Assembly: GCA_029975765.1 (NCBI GenBank)
Contig: JARKOK010000101.1
Coordinates: forward strand, 1-32,964
DNA from: Aggregatilineales bacterium
GTDB taxonomy: Bacteria; Chloroflexota; Anaerolineae; Aggregatilineales; Phototrophicaceae
Length of the DNA stretch: 32,964 nucleotides
Reading direction: 5' to 3'
Shown in pieces: positions 1-8,774 of this stretch. The stretch's first letter is position 1. The number at the start of each line of letters is the position of its first letter. Position numbers and translations under genes: made by a program. Below the pieces are notes generated by a model. That model was not told the DNA's origin and did not search any database. It worked only from the letters and a program-made list of their open reading frames with translations.

Positions 1-137
1 CCTTTTGGGGCTTGTGTACCCGCTTGTTGACCAAATTGACCGCTCATACCTTGTCCATTTATCTTAATCGTCTTCTCGGTTGGCCTCAGCCCTTGCAGAT
101 CAAGGCTTTGGCTTTCCCTATCTAGCATAAGGCCCTA
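1..137. repeat. Left copy of a 137-bp perfect terminal inverted repeat (partner 32828-32964)
   Basis: Reverse complement of 1-137 equals 32828-32964 base for base; first mismatch at 138/32827. Confidence 0.97.
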
Positions 138-388
138 ATAAATTCTTCGTAGACCGCTCTAGGAGCACCTAGAGTAATCTCATAAGTCGGGAACCATGCA
201 TCTGGATCGTCGAAATTTCCGCCATCTGATAACCTGCTGCTTTCGTGAATGGATGTAATATCACACAAGGCTAACCTTCTAGCCTGCTCAATATCACCAT
301 CTTCCATAAGGTATTGAACAGCAGTTGCGAGATACCGCTCGTACTCTTTATTAGTCTTGGTCATGCTGTTAGGTATGTAGGAAACCAT
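122..388 (-). CDS. Hypothetical protein, 88 aa; last four codons and stop lie inside the terminal repeat, so possibly truncated
   Basis: Open frame MVSYIPNSMTKTNKEYERYL...; lower GC than neighbouring genes; no recognised family. Confidence 0.5.
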   Translation of the reverse strand: MVSYIPNSMTKTNKEYERYLATAVQYLMEDGDIEQARRLALCDITSIHESSRLSDGGNFDDPDAWFPTYEITLGAPRAVYEEFIRALC

Positions 389-430
389 TATCTCCTAGAA
401 TAAAATACTCCCATTGCAGCGTCAACTACC

Positions 431-1810
431 TCACTCCTTCGGCACGGCCAGCGTCAGCGCCTCGGCCAGATTACGCGCTTCCAGCAGCTTAAGGGTGGGC
501 GGCAGGCCGTCAATCTTGCGGCGGGTTTTTGGCAGCAGCACGCGCTTAAAGCCCATCTTGGCCGCTTCGTTCAGCCGCGCGGGAAGCTGCCCGACCGCGC
601 GCAGTTCCCCGCTGAGGCCGACTTCACCCACCACCGCCAGATCAGCGGGAATCGCCCGGTCGTAATAGCTGGAGGCCATCGCCACCGCCATCGCCAGATC
701 GGCGGCGGGTTCGCTCACCGTCAGGCCGCCGATGATGTTGATAAACACATCCTGCTCGTGCAGCTTGAGGCCGACCCGTTTGCTCAGCACGGCGCTGATA
801 ATCAGCAGGCGGTTGATATCCACGCCGTTCGGGGTGCGGCGCGGGTTGCCAAAGCTGGTCGGGCTGGTGAGCGCCTGCACTTCGACCAGCAGCGGGCGCG
901 TGCCTTCCATCGTCACGGCGATGGCCGACCCCGGCGCATTGACCACGCGCTCGGCTAAAAATGCCTCGGACGGATTCGGCACTTCGACCATGCCGTCGCC
1001 CGCCATTTCAAACACGCCGACCTCGCTGGTCGCGCCGAAACGATTTTTGACGCTCCGCAGCAGCCGGAACGCCTGGAATGGGTCGCCTTCCAGATACAGC
1101 ACCGTGTCCACGATGTGTTCCAGCACGCGCGGCCCGGCGATGTTGCCCTCTTTGGTGACGTGGCCGACCAGAAACACGCTGATACCGCTCGATTTGGCGA
1201 GGTGCTGCAAGCGGCTGGCGCACTCGCGCACCTGCGTCACGCTGCCCGGCGACGACTCAATTTCCTCCATGTAGGTCGTCTGAATTGAGTCAATCACGAG
1301 AATCACAGGATTCAACTGCCGGACGTGTTCGAAGATGCTGCCGAGGTTGGTTTCGGTCAGCAGGTACAGGTTGTCGGATTGCAGGTTCATGCGGTCGGCG
1401 CGCATCTTGATCTGCCGCGCCGATTCTTCGCCGCTGACGTATAACACTGTCCCGGCGGTATCAGCCAATAAAACACTGACCGAAAGCAGAATGGTTGACT
1501 TTCCAATGCCCGGATCGCCACTCAGCAGGATGATACTGCCCGGCACGATGCCGCCGCCGAGGACGCGGCTGAACTCTTCGACCGGCACGTACAGCCGTTC
1601 GCCCACTTCGCCGCTGATTTCGTTCAACCGCTGCGGGCGCGATTGGAGTGCGCCAACCGGGGCAGGCCGCCGTGAGTTTGCCGGCTTCGCCACCTCGACA
1701 ATTTCTTCCACCATCGTATTAAACTGCCCGCAGCCGGGGCAGCGGCCAAAGCCTTTGGGCGACTGGTAGCCGCAGTTCTGGCAGACGAATTTGGTGCGCG
1801 TTTTAGGCAT
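431..1810 (-). CDS. radA: DNA repair protein RadA/Sms
   Basis: N-terminal zinc finger CQNCGYQSPKGFGRCPGCGQFNT, Walker A GDPGIGKST, KNRFG motif, Lon-like C-terminal domain. Confidence 0.97.
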   Translation of the reverse strand: MPKTRTKFVCQNCGYQSPKGFGRCPGCGQFNTMVEEIVEVAKPANSRRPAPVGALQSRPQRLNEISGEVGERLYVPVEEFSRVLGGGIVPGSIILLSGDPGIGKSTILLSVSVLLADTAGTVLYVSGEESARQIKMRADRMNLQSDNLYLLTETNLGSIFEHVRQLNPVILVIDSIQTTYMEEIESSPGSVTQVRECASRLQHLAKSSGISVFLVGHVTKEGNIAGPRVLEHIVDTVLYLEGDPFQAFRLLRSVKNRFGATSEVGVFEMAGDGMVEVPNPSEAFLAERVVNAPGSAIAVTMEGTRPLLVEVQALTSPTSFGNPRRTPNGVDINRLLIISAVLSKRVGLKLHEQDVFINIIGGLTVSEPAADLAMAVAMASSYYDRAIPADLAVVGEVGLSGELRAVGQLPARLNEAAKMGFKRVLLPKTRRKIDGLPPTLKLLEARNLAEALTLAVPKE

Positions 1811-1847
1811 AGCGATCTCTCATCACTGAACACTTGTGCTAATTGAT

Positions 1848-1860
1848 TTCATTATAGCAT
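1848..1860 (-). promoter_or_regulatory. Possible extended -10 promoter for radA (TGCTATAAT on the minus strand)
   Basis: Minus strand reads ATGCTATAATG about 40 nt upstream of the radA ATG; no clear -35. Confidence 0.4.
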
Positions 1861-1967
1861 GTTCGCGCAGGCACACCCACCACCCCTGACAAAAGCTCTA
1901 GCCTTTCTCACAAACAGGCCGTGTTACACTGGTTGAGCACGTAAGCGAAGTAATCGAGGCCCGAACA

Positions 1968-2381
1968 ATGGAGTTCACCGCCAGTATTTCAATTGATGCC
2001 TGCCGCCGCCGCCTGACCAGCCATGAAACCCGGATCGCCGCGTTTGCCGATACCCGGGTGGTGCTGAACCGCCTGCCAGATAACCGCACCCAGTTTGCGG
2101 TACGGCGGGTCTGGACCGGCGTGCAAAACTGGTTTCAGTATCCGATTTTGCAGGTGACCGGGATGCTCACCCCGACCGGCAGCGCCCGGACGACCATCAC
2201 GGTTTACTTCGAAGTACGCGAACTGGGATTACTGCTGCTGGGGCTGCTGTTCCTGCTGCTGCTGCTGGCGCTGTCTCATCCACAGGTGGTATCCGCCTGG
2301 GTGATGATCCTCGCGCTGGCCGCGCTGCTGGTGTATGAGACATATGTCCTGCGCCGCGTCATACGTGACCTGCGGGCTTAA
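1968..2381 (+). CDS. Hypothetical membrane protein, 137 aa, two C-terminal hydrophobic helices
   Basis: ORF with hydrophobic segments LGLLLLGLLFLLLLLALSH and WVMILALAALLVYETYVL. Confidence 0.7.
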   Translation: MEFTASISIDACRRRLTSHETRIAAFADTRVVLNRLPDNRTQFAVRRVWTGVQNWFQYPILQVTGMLTPTGSARTTITVYFEVRELGLLLLGLLFLLLLLALSHPQVVSAWVMILALAALLVYETYVLRRVIRDLRA

Positions 2382-2550
2382 CCCACACGCCGCTCAAAAC
2401 CGAAATCGTTTTTTCGCAGGGGCGCGGCAGCCCACTGCCGTAATCCCACTGTGCTTATCCGCCAGCGAACAGCCAGGCCACCCACCCTGACAGCGGGTGT
2501 GGTATGATGGTTGCCATTTATGTCTCAGTCTCAATAAAGGAACGATTCCC

Positions 2551-2940
2551 ATGTTCACCGATGAAATCCGCGCTTTCCTGCAAAAACCGCTGATTGCGCG
2601 GATGTCCACGATTGACCCGGACGGCTGGCCGCACACCGTACCGGTCTGGTTTATGCTTGATGGCGATGAAATTGCCATCATCAGCGTGCGGCAAACGGCG
2701 AAGATCGGTCACATCCAGGCCAATCCCAAAGGAGCGGTGCAGGTGGGTGGTGACGACAGCGCGGGTTACATGCTGAAAGGCACCTTCCGCATCGAAGAAG
2801 ACCCGGATCGCGCGTGGATGAAGAAACTGACCTACCACTACGAAAGTGGCGAAAAGGCCGAGAAGGATATTGCCGACTGGACGCCGCTGGATATGATCGT
2901 ACTGCGTTTCACGCCGAAATCCGTGTTTAAAGTGGCGTGA
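2551..2940 (+). CDS. Pyridoxamine 5'-phosphate oxidase (PPOX/F420-type) family protein
   Basis: MFTDEIRAFLQKPLIARMSTIDPDGWPHTVPVWFMLDGDEI...; internal ATG at 2551 with upstream AAAGGAA preferred over 2497. Confidence 0.85.
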   Translation: MFTDEIRAFLQKPLIARMSTIDPDGWPHTVPVWFMLDGDEIAIISVRQTAKIGHIQANPKGAVQVGGDDSAGYMLKGTFRIEEDPDRAWMKKLTYHYESGEKAEKDIADWTPLDMIVLRFTPKSVFKVA

Positions 2941-2970
2941 TATAATCAGAACCAATCAGGAGGCAGGCGC

Positions 2971-3450
2971 ATGTTTGACGCGACTACCATTGACGCGACC
3001 GTCGCCGCGTCGCTGGAATACTTCAACGACGGTTACAATTGTGCCGAAGCGGTGCTGCTGGCGGTCAGCCGGGCGGCAGGCTACGACTCCCCGCTCATCC
3101 CGCGCATTGCCTCCGGTCTGGGGGGCGGCATCGGGCGGCAGGGCGAAGTCTGCGGCACGTTGAGCGGCGGCGCGCTGGTCGTTGGTCTGCTGCACGGGCG
3201 CGACCGGGCCGACGAAGTGGAGAAAAAAGAAGCGGTCACCGCCAAAGCCGCCGAACTGGTGCGGCGGTTCGCTTATCTCAACGGCGCGATCTGCTGTCGG
3301 GACATCCTCGGCGTGGAACTGAACACCGAAGCCGGTTCGCGTGAATTCCATGACCGGAATCTGAAAAGCACCACCTGTTCGGTGGCGATGATTCACGCGG
3401 TGCGAACTTTAATGGAACTCCTGAACGAATGGGAAGTGGAACGAGGGTAA
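2971..3450 (+). CDS. C_GCAxxG_C_C family putative redox protein
   Basis: YNCAEAVLLAV...GLGGGIGRQGEVCGTLSGGALVVGL...CCRDILG...CSVAMIHAV matches the Cys/Gly pattern of the family; AGGAGG SD upstream. Confidence 0.88.
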   Translation: MFDATTIDATVAASLEYFNDGYNCAEAVLLAVSRAAGYDSPLIPRIASGLGGGIGRQGEVCGTLSGGALVVGLLHGRDRADEVEKKEAVTAKAAELVRRFAYLNGAICCRDILGVELNTEAGSREFHDRNLKSTTCSVAMIHAVRTLMELLNEWEVERG

Positions 3451-3456
3451 ACGTAG

Positions 3457-4497
<1,041 letters not shown>

Positions 4498-4554
4498 AGT
4501 AATGAGGGATGAGTAAAACGGCGCTGCACTCATACCCGGTATCTGGAGAGACTA

Positions 4555-5346
4555 ATGGAAGCAACTGACCACCTGCACCAACACGAATACCACGACGAGC
4601 ACGAGCACGACCACCGCCGCGAAACGGCGCAGGCGTGGCTGAAAACGGCGATCCTGCTGGCGCTGGGCGCGTATTTTGCCTACAACATCGTGACCGGCAA
4701 TCTGGCGAATTACATCAACCAGCGGTTCGCGTGGCTGTCGTATGTTGCCGTCGTGTTATTTCTGGTGCTGGGCGCGGCCAGCGCGTGGGCATTAGTCCGT
4801 AATCGCGGTCAGGCTGCCTGTGCCTGTGACGATCATGACCACGAGCATATCACCTGGCGGGCGCTGGCCGTCGTGGCGATTCCGCTGGTGCTGGGCACGC
4901 TCATCCCGTCGCGCCCGCTGGGGTCGGCGGCCATCAACGGCGATATCAGCGTGAATGCCGCCGTCAGCGCGAACTTCACCGCTTTCAACAGCGACCCGCT
5001 GAAATGGAACGTGCTGGACTGGCTGCGCGCTTTTAACGGCGCGGAGGGCGCCGCCAGCTTCGCCGGCAAGCAGGCCGACGTGGTGGGCTTCGTATACCGC
5101 GAAGCGACCTTCCCGGCAGGCAGCTTCATGGTGGCGCGTTTCACGGTAAGCTGCTGCGTGGCCGATGCGTCCGCTATCGGGCTGCCGGTGCTGTGGGAGG
5201 CTGCCGGCGATTTCCCGCAGGATACCTGGGTGCGCGTGCAGGGGACGTTCGAGGTGGGCGAGTTCCGGGGCGACACCGTGCCGGTGCTGCGCGCCGCCAG
5301 TGTGGAACGGGTCGAGCAGCCCGAACACCCGTATCTGTACCCGTGA
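4555..5346 (+). CDS. TIGR03943 family putative permease subunit (YcgQ type), His-rich
   Basis: TM segments, His/Asp-rich N-terminus MEATDHLHQHEYHDEHEHDHRR and loop ACACDDHDHEH, downstream of the permease. Confidence 0.85.
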   Translation: MEATDHLHQHEYHDEHEHDHRRETAQAWLKTAILLALGAYFAYNIVTGNLANYINQRFAWLSYVAVVLFLVLGAASAWALVRNRGQAACACDDHDHEHITWRALAVVAIPLVLGTLIPSRPLGSAAINGDISVNAAVSANFTAFNSDPLKWNVLDWLRAFNGAEGAASFAGKQADVVGFVYREATFPAGSFMVARFTVSCCVADASAIGLPVLWEAAGDFPQDTWVRVQGTFEVGEFRGDTVPVLRAASVERVEQPEHPYLYP

Positions 5347-5349
5347 TGG

Positions 5350-5634
5350 ATGGAGAAAGGAAACACGCTGATGGCCGTCGCGCCAATATTTACTCCGAAT
5401 CCGTTGTTTGATGAGATATTGGATTTCCTTGCTTCCGGCCCATCTTCAGAGCAGATTATCGCGTTCCAGCCATCTAACACGCTTGACCAACGCCTGCATG
5501 ATCTGCTAGATCGCAACAGTCGTGATCGGCTGACAGCCGAGGAGCGTACTGAACTGGACGAGTTCTTACGGCTGAACCAGTTTATGAACCTGCTGAAGAT
5601 TCGCGCTCGCAAAAAATTAACTGAGGGGTCATGA
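5350..5634 (+). CDS. Small hypothetical protein paired with HNH endonuclease; start may be 5380
   Basis: 94-aa ORF overlapping the HNH gene by ATGA. Confidence 0.75.
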   Translation: MEKGNTLMAVAPIFTPNPLFDEILDFLASGPSSEQIIAFQPSNTLDQRLHDLLDRNSRDRLTAEERTELDEFLRLNQFMNLLKIRARKKLTEGS

Positions 5635-6068
5635 CCGCTGTCAGTGATGAACTGCGATGCCTGGTTATAGAACGAGCCGGAAACTGCTGCGAGTACTGTT
5701 TGCTGAACCAGGCGGATAACACGTTTTCCTTCCATATTGACCACATCATTTCGGAAAAACACGGTGGCGAAACAGCCGCGCAAAATCTGTGTCTGAGCTG
5801 TCCGATTTGTAACAGCTTTAAGGGCAGCGACATCGGCTCAATTGATCATCAGACGAAGCATTTAACACCCTTGTACAATCCACGCCAACAGGTATGGTCA
5901 GAACACTTCCAACTTAATGGTGGGGTCATTGAACCACGAACACCTGAAGCGCGAGTAAGGATATTCCTACTGCGTTTGAACCAACTGGATCGTGTGTTTG
6001 AACGCCAGGAACTATCGTCATTAGGACGTTACCCCTGTCACCCACCTTCCCAAAACCACGAGACATAA
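5631..6068 (+). CDS. HNH endonuclease
   Basis: CEYCLLNQ...FHIDHIISEKHGGETAAQNLCLSCPICNSFKGS: HNH core with CxxC pairs. Confidence 0.93.
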   Translation: MTAVSDELRCLVIERAGNCCEYCLLNQADNTFSFHIDHIISEKHGGETAAQNLCLSCPICNSFKGSDIGSIDHQTKHLTPLYNPRQQVWSEHFQLNGGVIEPRTPEARVRIFLLRLNQLDRVFERQELSSLGRYPCHPPSQNHET

Positions 6069-6069
6069 T

Positions 6070-6888
6070 ATGCTCGACTTTTCCTGTCACACCTGGGGTT
6101 TTACCGATCTGACGCTGCCGGAGGCGCTGGGCACGATGGCGCGGTTGGGCTTCCGTTATGTGGACATCGGCAGCGGCGCGAATTTCAACGCCGCCCGCGC
6201 CGCCGCTAACCCGCGTAAAGCCGCGCTGGAAATCCGCGCTGACCTTGACCTGTTTGACCTGCAAGTGAGCGATGTATACCTGCTGCTGCCGCGCATCTCG
6301 TCGGCTGATGAGCGCCGCCAGCGCGAACTGGACCTGTATCACGCGCTGGTGCGGTTCGCGGTCGAACTTGGCACGCCGGGCATCACGCTGTCGCCGGGGC
6401 TGCCGCAGCCGGACGACGAAACCGGCGCGGTCGAGCGGGCCGCCGCCGCGTTACGTGACATGGTGGCACAGGGCGCGGACGCCGGTTTGCGTGTCAGCAT
6501 CGAACCGCATCTGGACTCGCTGGCCGCCACGCCGGAAGCGGCGCTGCAACTGGTGAACGACGTGCCGGGGCTGGCGCTCACGGTGGATTGGGCGCATCTG
6601 GTATGCCAGGGCATCCCGCATGAAACGATTCTGACGCTGCTGCCCCACGCCCAACACATCCAACTGCGGCAGGCCGCCAGAGGGCGGCTGCAAACGCCGT
6701 TTGAGCAGGGGGAGATTGATCTGCCGCGCGTGGTAGCGGACATGCTGGCGGCGGGTTATGATGGGCGGTTGTGTGTCGAAGTGCTGCAAACACCCGGCTG
6801 GCATGGTCTGATAGCCGTGAATTCCATGCGCGAGTGCGCCCGCCTGCGTGACGAACTGCGCGCCGCGCGGGATAAGATTAAAGCGTAA
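6070..6888 (+). CDS. Sugar phosphate isomerase/epimerase (xylose isomerase-like TIM barrel)
   Basis: Overall pattern GTMARLGFRYVDIGSG...RVSIEPHLDSL...LALTVDWAHL. Confidence 0.82.
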   Translation: MLDFSCHTWGFTDLTLPEALGTMARLGFRYVDIGSGANFNAARAAANPRKAALEIRADLDLFDLQVSDVYLLLPRISSADERRQRELDLYHALVRFAVELGTPGITLSPGLPQPDDETGAVERAAAALRDMVAQGADAGLRVSIEPHLDSLAATPEAALQLVNDVPGLALTVDWAHLVCQGIPHETILTLLPHAQHIQLRQAARGRLQTPFEQGEIDLPRVVADMLAAGYDGRLCVEVLQTPGWHGLIAVNSMRECARLRDELRAARDKIKA

Positions 6889-6912
6889 CACAGAGCGACA
6901 GAGAAAAGATTC
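6886..6912. repeat. Partial copy of an 'ACACAGAG..CAGAGA' dispersed repeat
   Basis: gtaacacagagcgacagagaaaagattca, resembling the left arm of the repeat at 7425-7517. Confidence 0.55.
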
Positions 6913-6915
6913 AAT

Positions 6916-7413
6916 ATGTCTCAACGATGGATCTGGATTGGGCTGGCGGTGATCGTGCTTGCCGTCGGCGTGGTCGTGGTGGTGACTCTGGCGCTGGTGC
7001 CGCAGGAGACAAACCCGGCATTCGCGGCGGCGGTCGAATTTGCCGAGGCCGCCGGTAAAGGTGATGATGCGACCGCTTTCGCGCGGCTGAGTCCGGCGCT
7101 GCAAGACTATGTCGAAGCGAACTGCGCCGACGGGGTATCGGCCTGTATTCAGAGTTACATTCCGCCGGAGTGGGGGCAGTTTCTCAGCGTGGTATTCCGC
7201 CGCGCCGCGCCCGATGGGGCCGCCTGGAATGTGGACTTGATCGCTACCTATGAGAAGGACAAGGGCTTCAGCGGCGTGTGCATTTACCAGCGCATGGAGC
7301 AGGACAGCGCGGGTGAGTGGCGCGTCACACGCTGGGCGGGATATGTCTCCTGCGGCGATCCGCTGTCGCGTAATATGGCGGCCAACCCCGACGCGCCCCA
7401 CACCGCGCCATGA
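6916..7413 (+). CDS. Hypothetical membrane-anchored protein
   Basis: N-terminal TM WIWIGLAVIVLAVGVVVVVTLALV followed by a soluble domain. Confidence 0.75.
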   Translation: MSQRWIWIGLAVIVLAVGVVVVVTLALVPQETNPAFAAAVEFAEAAGKGDDATAFARLSPALQDYVEANCADGVSACIQSYIPPEWGQFLSVVFRRAAPDGAAWNVDLIATYEKDKGFSGVCIYQRMEQDSAGEWRVTRWAGYVSCGDPLSRNMAANPDAPHTAP

Positions 7414-7898
7414 CGATCAAAAGATTTAACACAGAGGTTCAGAGGCTCAGAGACTTGAAGAGAAAAACTTTGTTAAACTCTCTGTGGCTCTGCGTCTCCG
7501 TGTCTCTGTGTTATATTTTTGTATTATGTAGCTGTATACCGGCGCAAACGCCGCCGCAGTTGGCCTTCACACCCGGCGCGCCCGCCGTCATTACCGACGA
7601 ACTGTTTACCAACAGCGCCTTCAGCGTGCGCTACCCGACCGGCTGGCGCGTCGTGACTGGCGCGGCGGACGCCCCGCCCTCGGTGACGTTCGTCGCCGCC
7701 GATGATGTGTCCACGATTACCCTCACGGCGGCTGACCCCGGCGAACCGGAGCGCGACCCGGCGTTCCGGGTGGAAACTCGCCAGCTGTCGCTCGAAGGGC
7801 GGCGGATATATGTTGTCGCCCGCGTGCCGGTCCAGGACTGGCCGCGTTTTCAACCCACGTTTGAACGCCTGCTGGCGTCCGTCAAACCGGCTTCGTGA
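7410..7898 (+). CDS. Putative lipoprotein
   Basis: ATGA overlap with upstream gene; basic N-region, hydrophobic LLNSLWLCVSVSLCYIFVL, lipobox-like LCSC. Confidence 0.65.
   Translation: MTIKRFNTEVQRLRDLKRKTLLNSLWLCVSVSLCYIFVLCSCIPAQTPPQLAFTPGAPAVITDELFTNSAFSVRYPTGWRVVTGAADAPPSVTFVAADDVSTITLTAADPGEPERDPAFRVETRQLSLEGRRIYVVARVPVQDWPRFQPTFERLLASVKPAS
7425..7517. repeat. Imperfect palindromic dispersed repeat (TTAACACAGAGG...CTCTGTGTTATA)
   Basis: Left arm ttaacacagaggttcagaggctcagag and right arm ctctgtggctctgcgtctccgtgtctctgtgttata are imperfect reverse complements. Confidence 0.75.
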
Positions 7899-7968
7899 AA
7901 CTTTTCACGCCCCCCTGCGTATAAGGATTGAACAACCCGTTCGATAATCTCACCGGAGGGGCATTACC

Positions 7969-8433
7969 ATGACGGTTCAGCAGCAAGTGACCGAGTTTCT
8001 GGCGCAAGAGCGGATTGCGATTGTCGGTGTGTCGCGGGATGAAAAAGACTTCACGCGCACAATTTTCAACGAATTCGTTAAACGCGGCTACGATGTTGTG
8101 CCGGTGAATCCCAATGCCGCCGACATCGCCGGGCAGAAGTGTTACGCCCGCGTTCAGGAAATTCAGCCGCCGGTGGGCGGCGTGCTGGTTATGACTCCGC
8201 CAGCCGCCAGCGAGCAGGTGGCGCGGGACTGTGCGGCGGCAGGTGTGAAACACGTGTGGCTGCATCGCGGCGAGGGTATCGGTGCGATGAGTGACGCGGC
8301 GCTGGCCGTCTGCCAGCAGAACGGCATCGGCGTCGTGCCGGGGTTCTGCCCGTACATGTTCCTGGATAACACGGCGTTCTTCCATCGCATTCACGCCTTT
8401 TTCCGCAAGCGCAGCGCCGATTACCGGAATTAA
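7969..8433 (+). CDS. CoA-binding protein
   Basis: RIAIVGVSRDEKDFTRTIFNEFVKRGYDVVPVNPNAADIAGQKCY, typical Rossmann CoA-binding start. Confidence 0.9.
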   Translation: MTVQQQVTEFLAQERIAIVGVSRDEKDFTRTIFNEFVKRGYDVVPVNPNAADIAGQKCYARVQEIQPPVGGVLVMTPPAASEQVARDCAAAGVKHVWLHRGEGIGAMSDAALAVCQQNGIGVVPGFCPYMFLDNTAFFHRIHAFFRKRSADYRN

Positions 8434-8451
8434 CACCCTGCCAATCTGGCA

Positions 8452-8485
8452 CCGGGGCGCATAGCGGTGCGCCCCGGCGTTTTCT
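8452..8485 (+). terminator. Rho-independent terminator
   Basis: Perfect 10-bp stem CCGGGGCGCA/TGCGCCCCGG (8452-8461/8468-8477), loop TAGCGG, then CGTTTTCTCT. Confidence 0.75.
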
Positions 8486-8579
8486 CTCCCTGATCTCAGC
8501 CTTTCGATGTATTGACACCTGTAACGCAGTTGTGATAGTCTGTCGTTCGGATATTTATGCCATCAGGAGGCAGGTTTCT

Positions 8580-8639
8580 ATGTCAGCCAGCCGGTACATT
8601 GTGTGGTTCGCTCATCAGGGTGTCGAGGAGCGCGCTTAA
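8580..8639 (+). CDS. Putative 19-aa leader peptide MSASRYIVWFAHQGVEERA upstream of MFS gene
   Basis: ATG about 9 nt after an AGGAGG Shine-Dalgarno; ends TAA; sits 135 nt before the MFS gene. Confidence 0.5.
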   Translation: MSASRYIVWFAHQGVEERA

Positions 8640-8695
8640 CCGCCGTCCGTCTGTTTTGCCTCTGGCTTAACCGCCGCCGGCCTGGCCCGGCACGC

Positions 8696-8763
8696 TCACT
8701 CGTGGGGTGTTCCCCGTTAACACCACCGCTGTTTTCGTTTTGACCCTTACAACACGAGTGAGA
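8696..8763 (+). promoter_or_regulatory. Stem-loop overlapping the MFS translation-initiation region (candidate attenuator)
   Basis: CTCACTCGTG (8696-8705) pairs perfectly with CACGAGTGAG (8754-8763), 11 nt before ATG 8775; nested hairpin GGTGTT/AACACC (8707-8712/8720-8725). Confidence 0.5.
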
Positions 8764-8774
8764 GAAACCCATCC

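Noticed and set aside
732-1769. Plus-strand ORFs opposite radA (732-1274, 1335-1769)
   Set aside because: radA is unambiguous on the minus strand; these are shadows.
2240-2275. CTG-rich run resembling a microsatellite
   Set aside because: Explained by Leu codons in a transmembrane helix.
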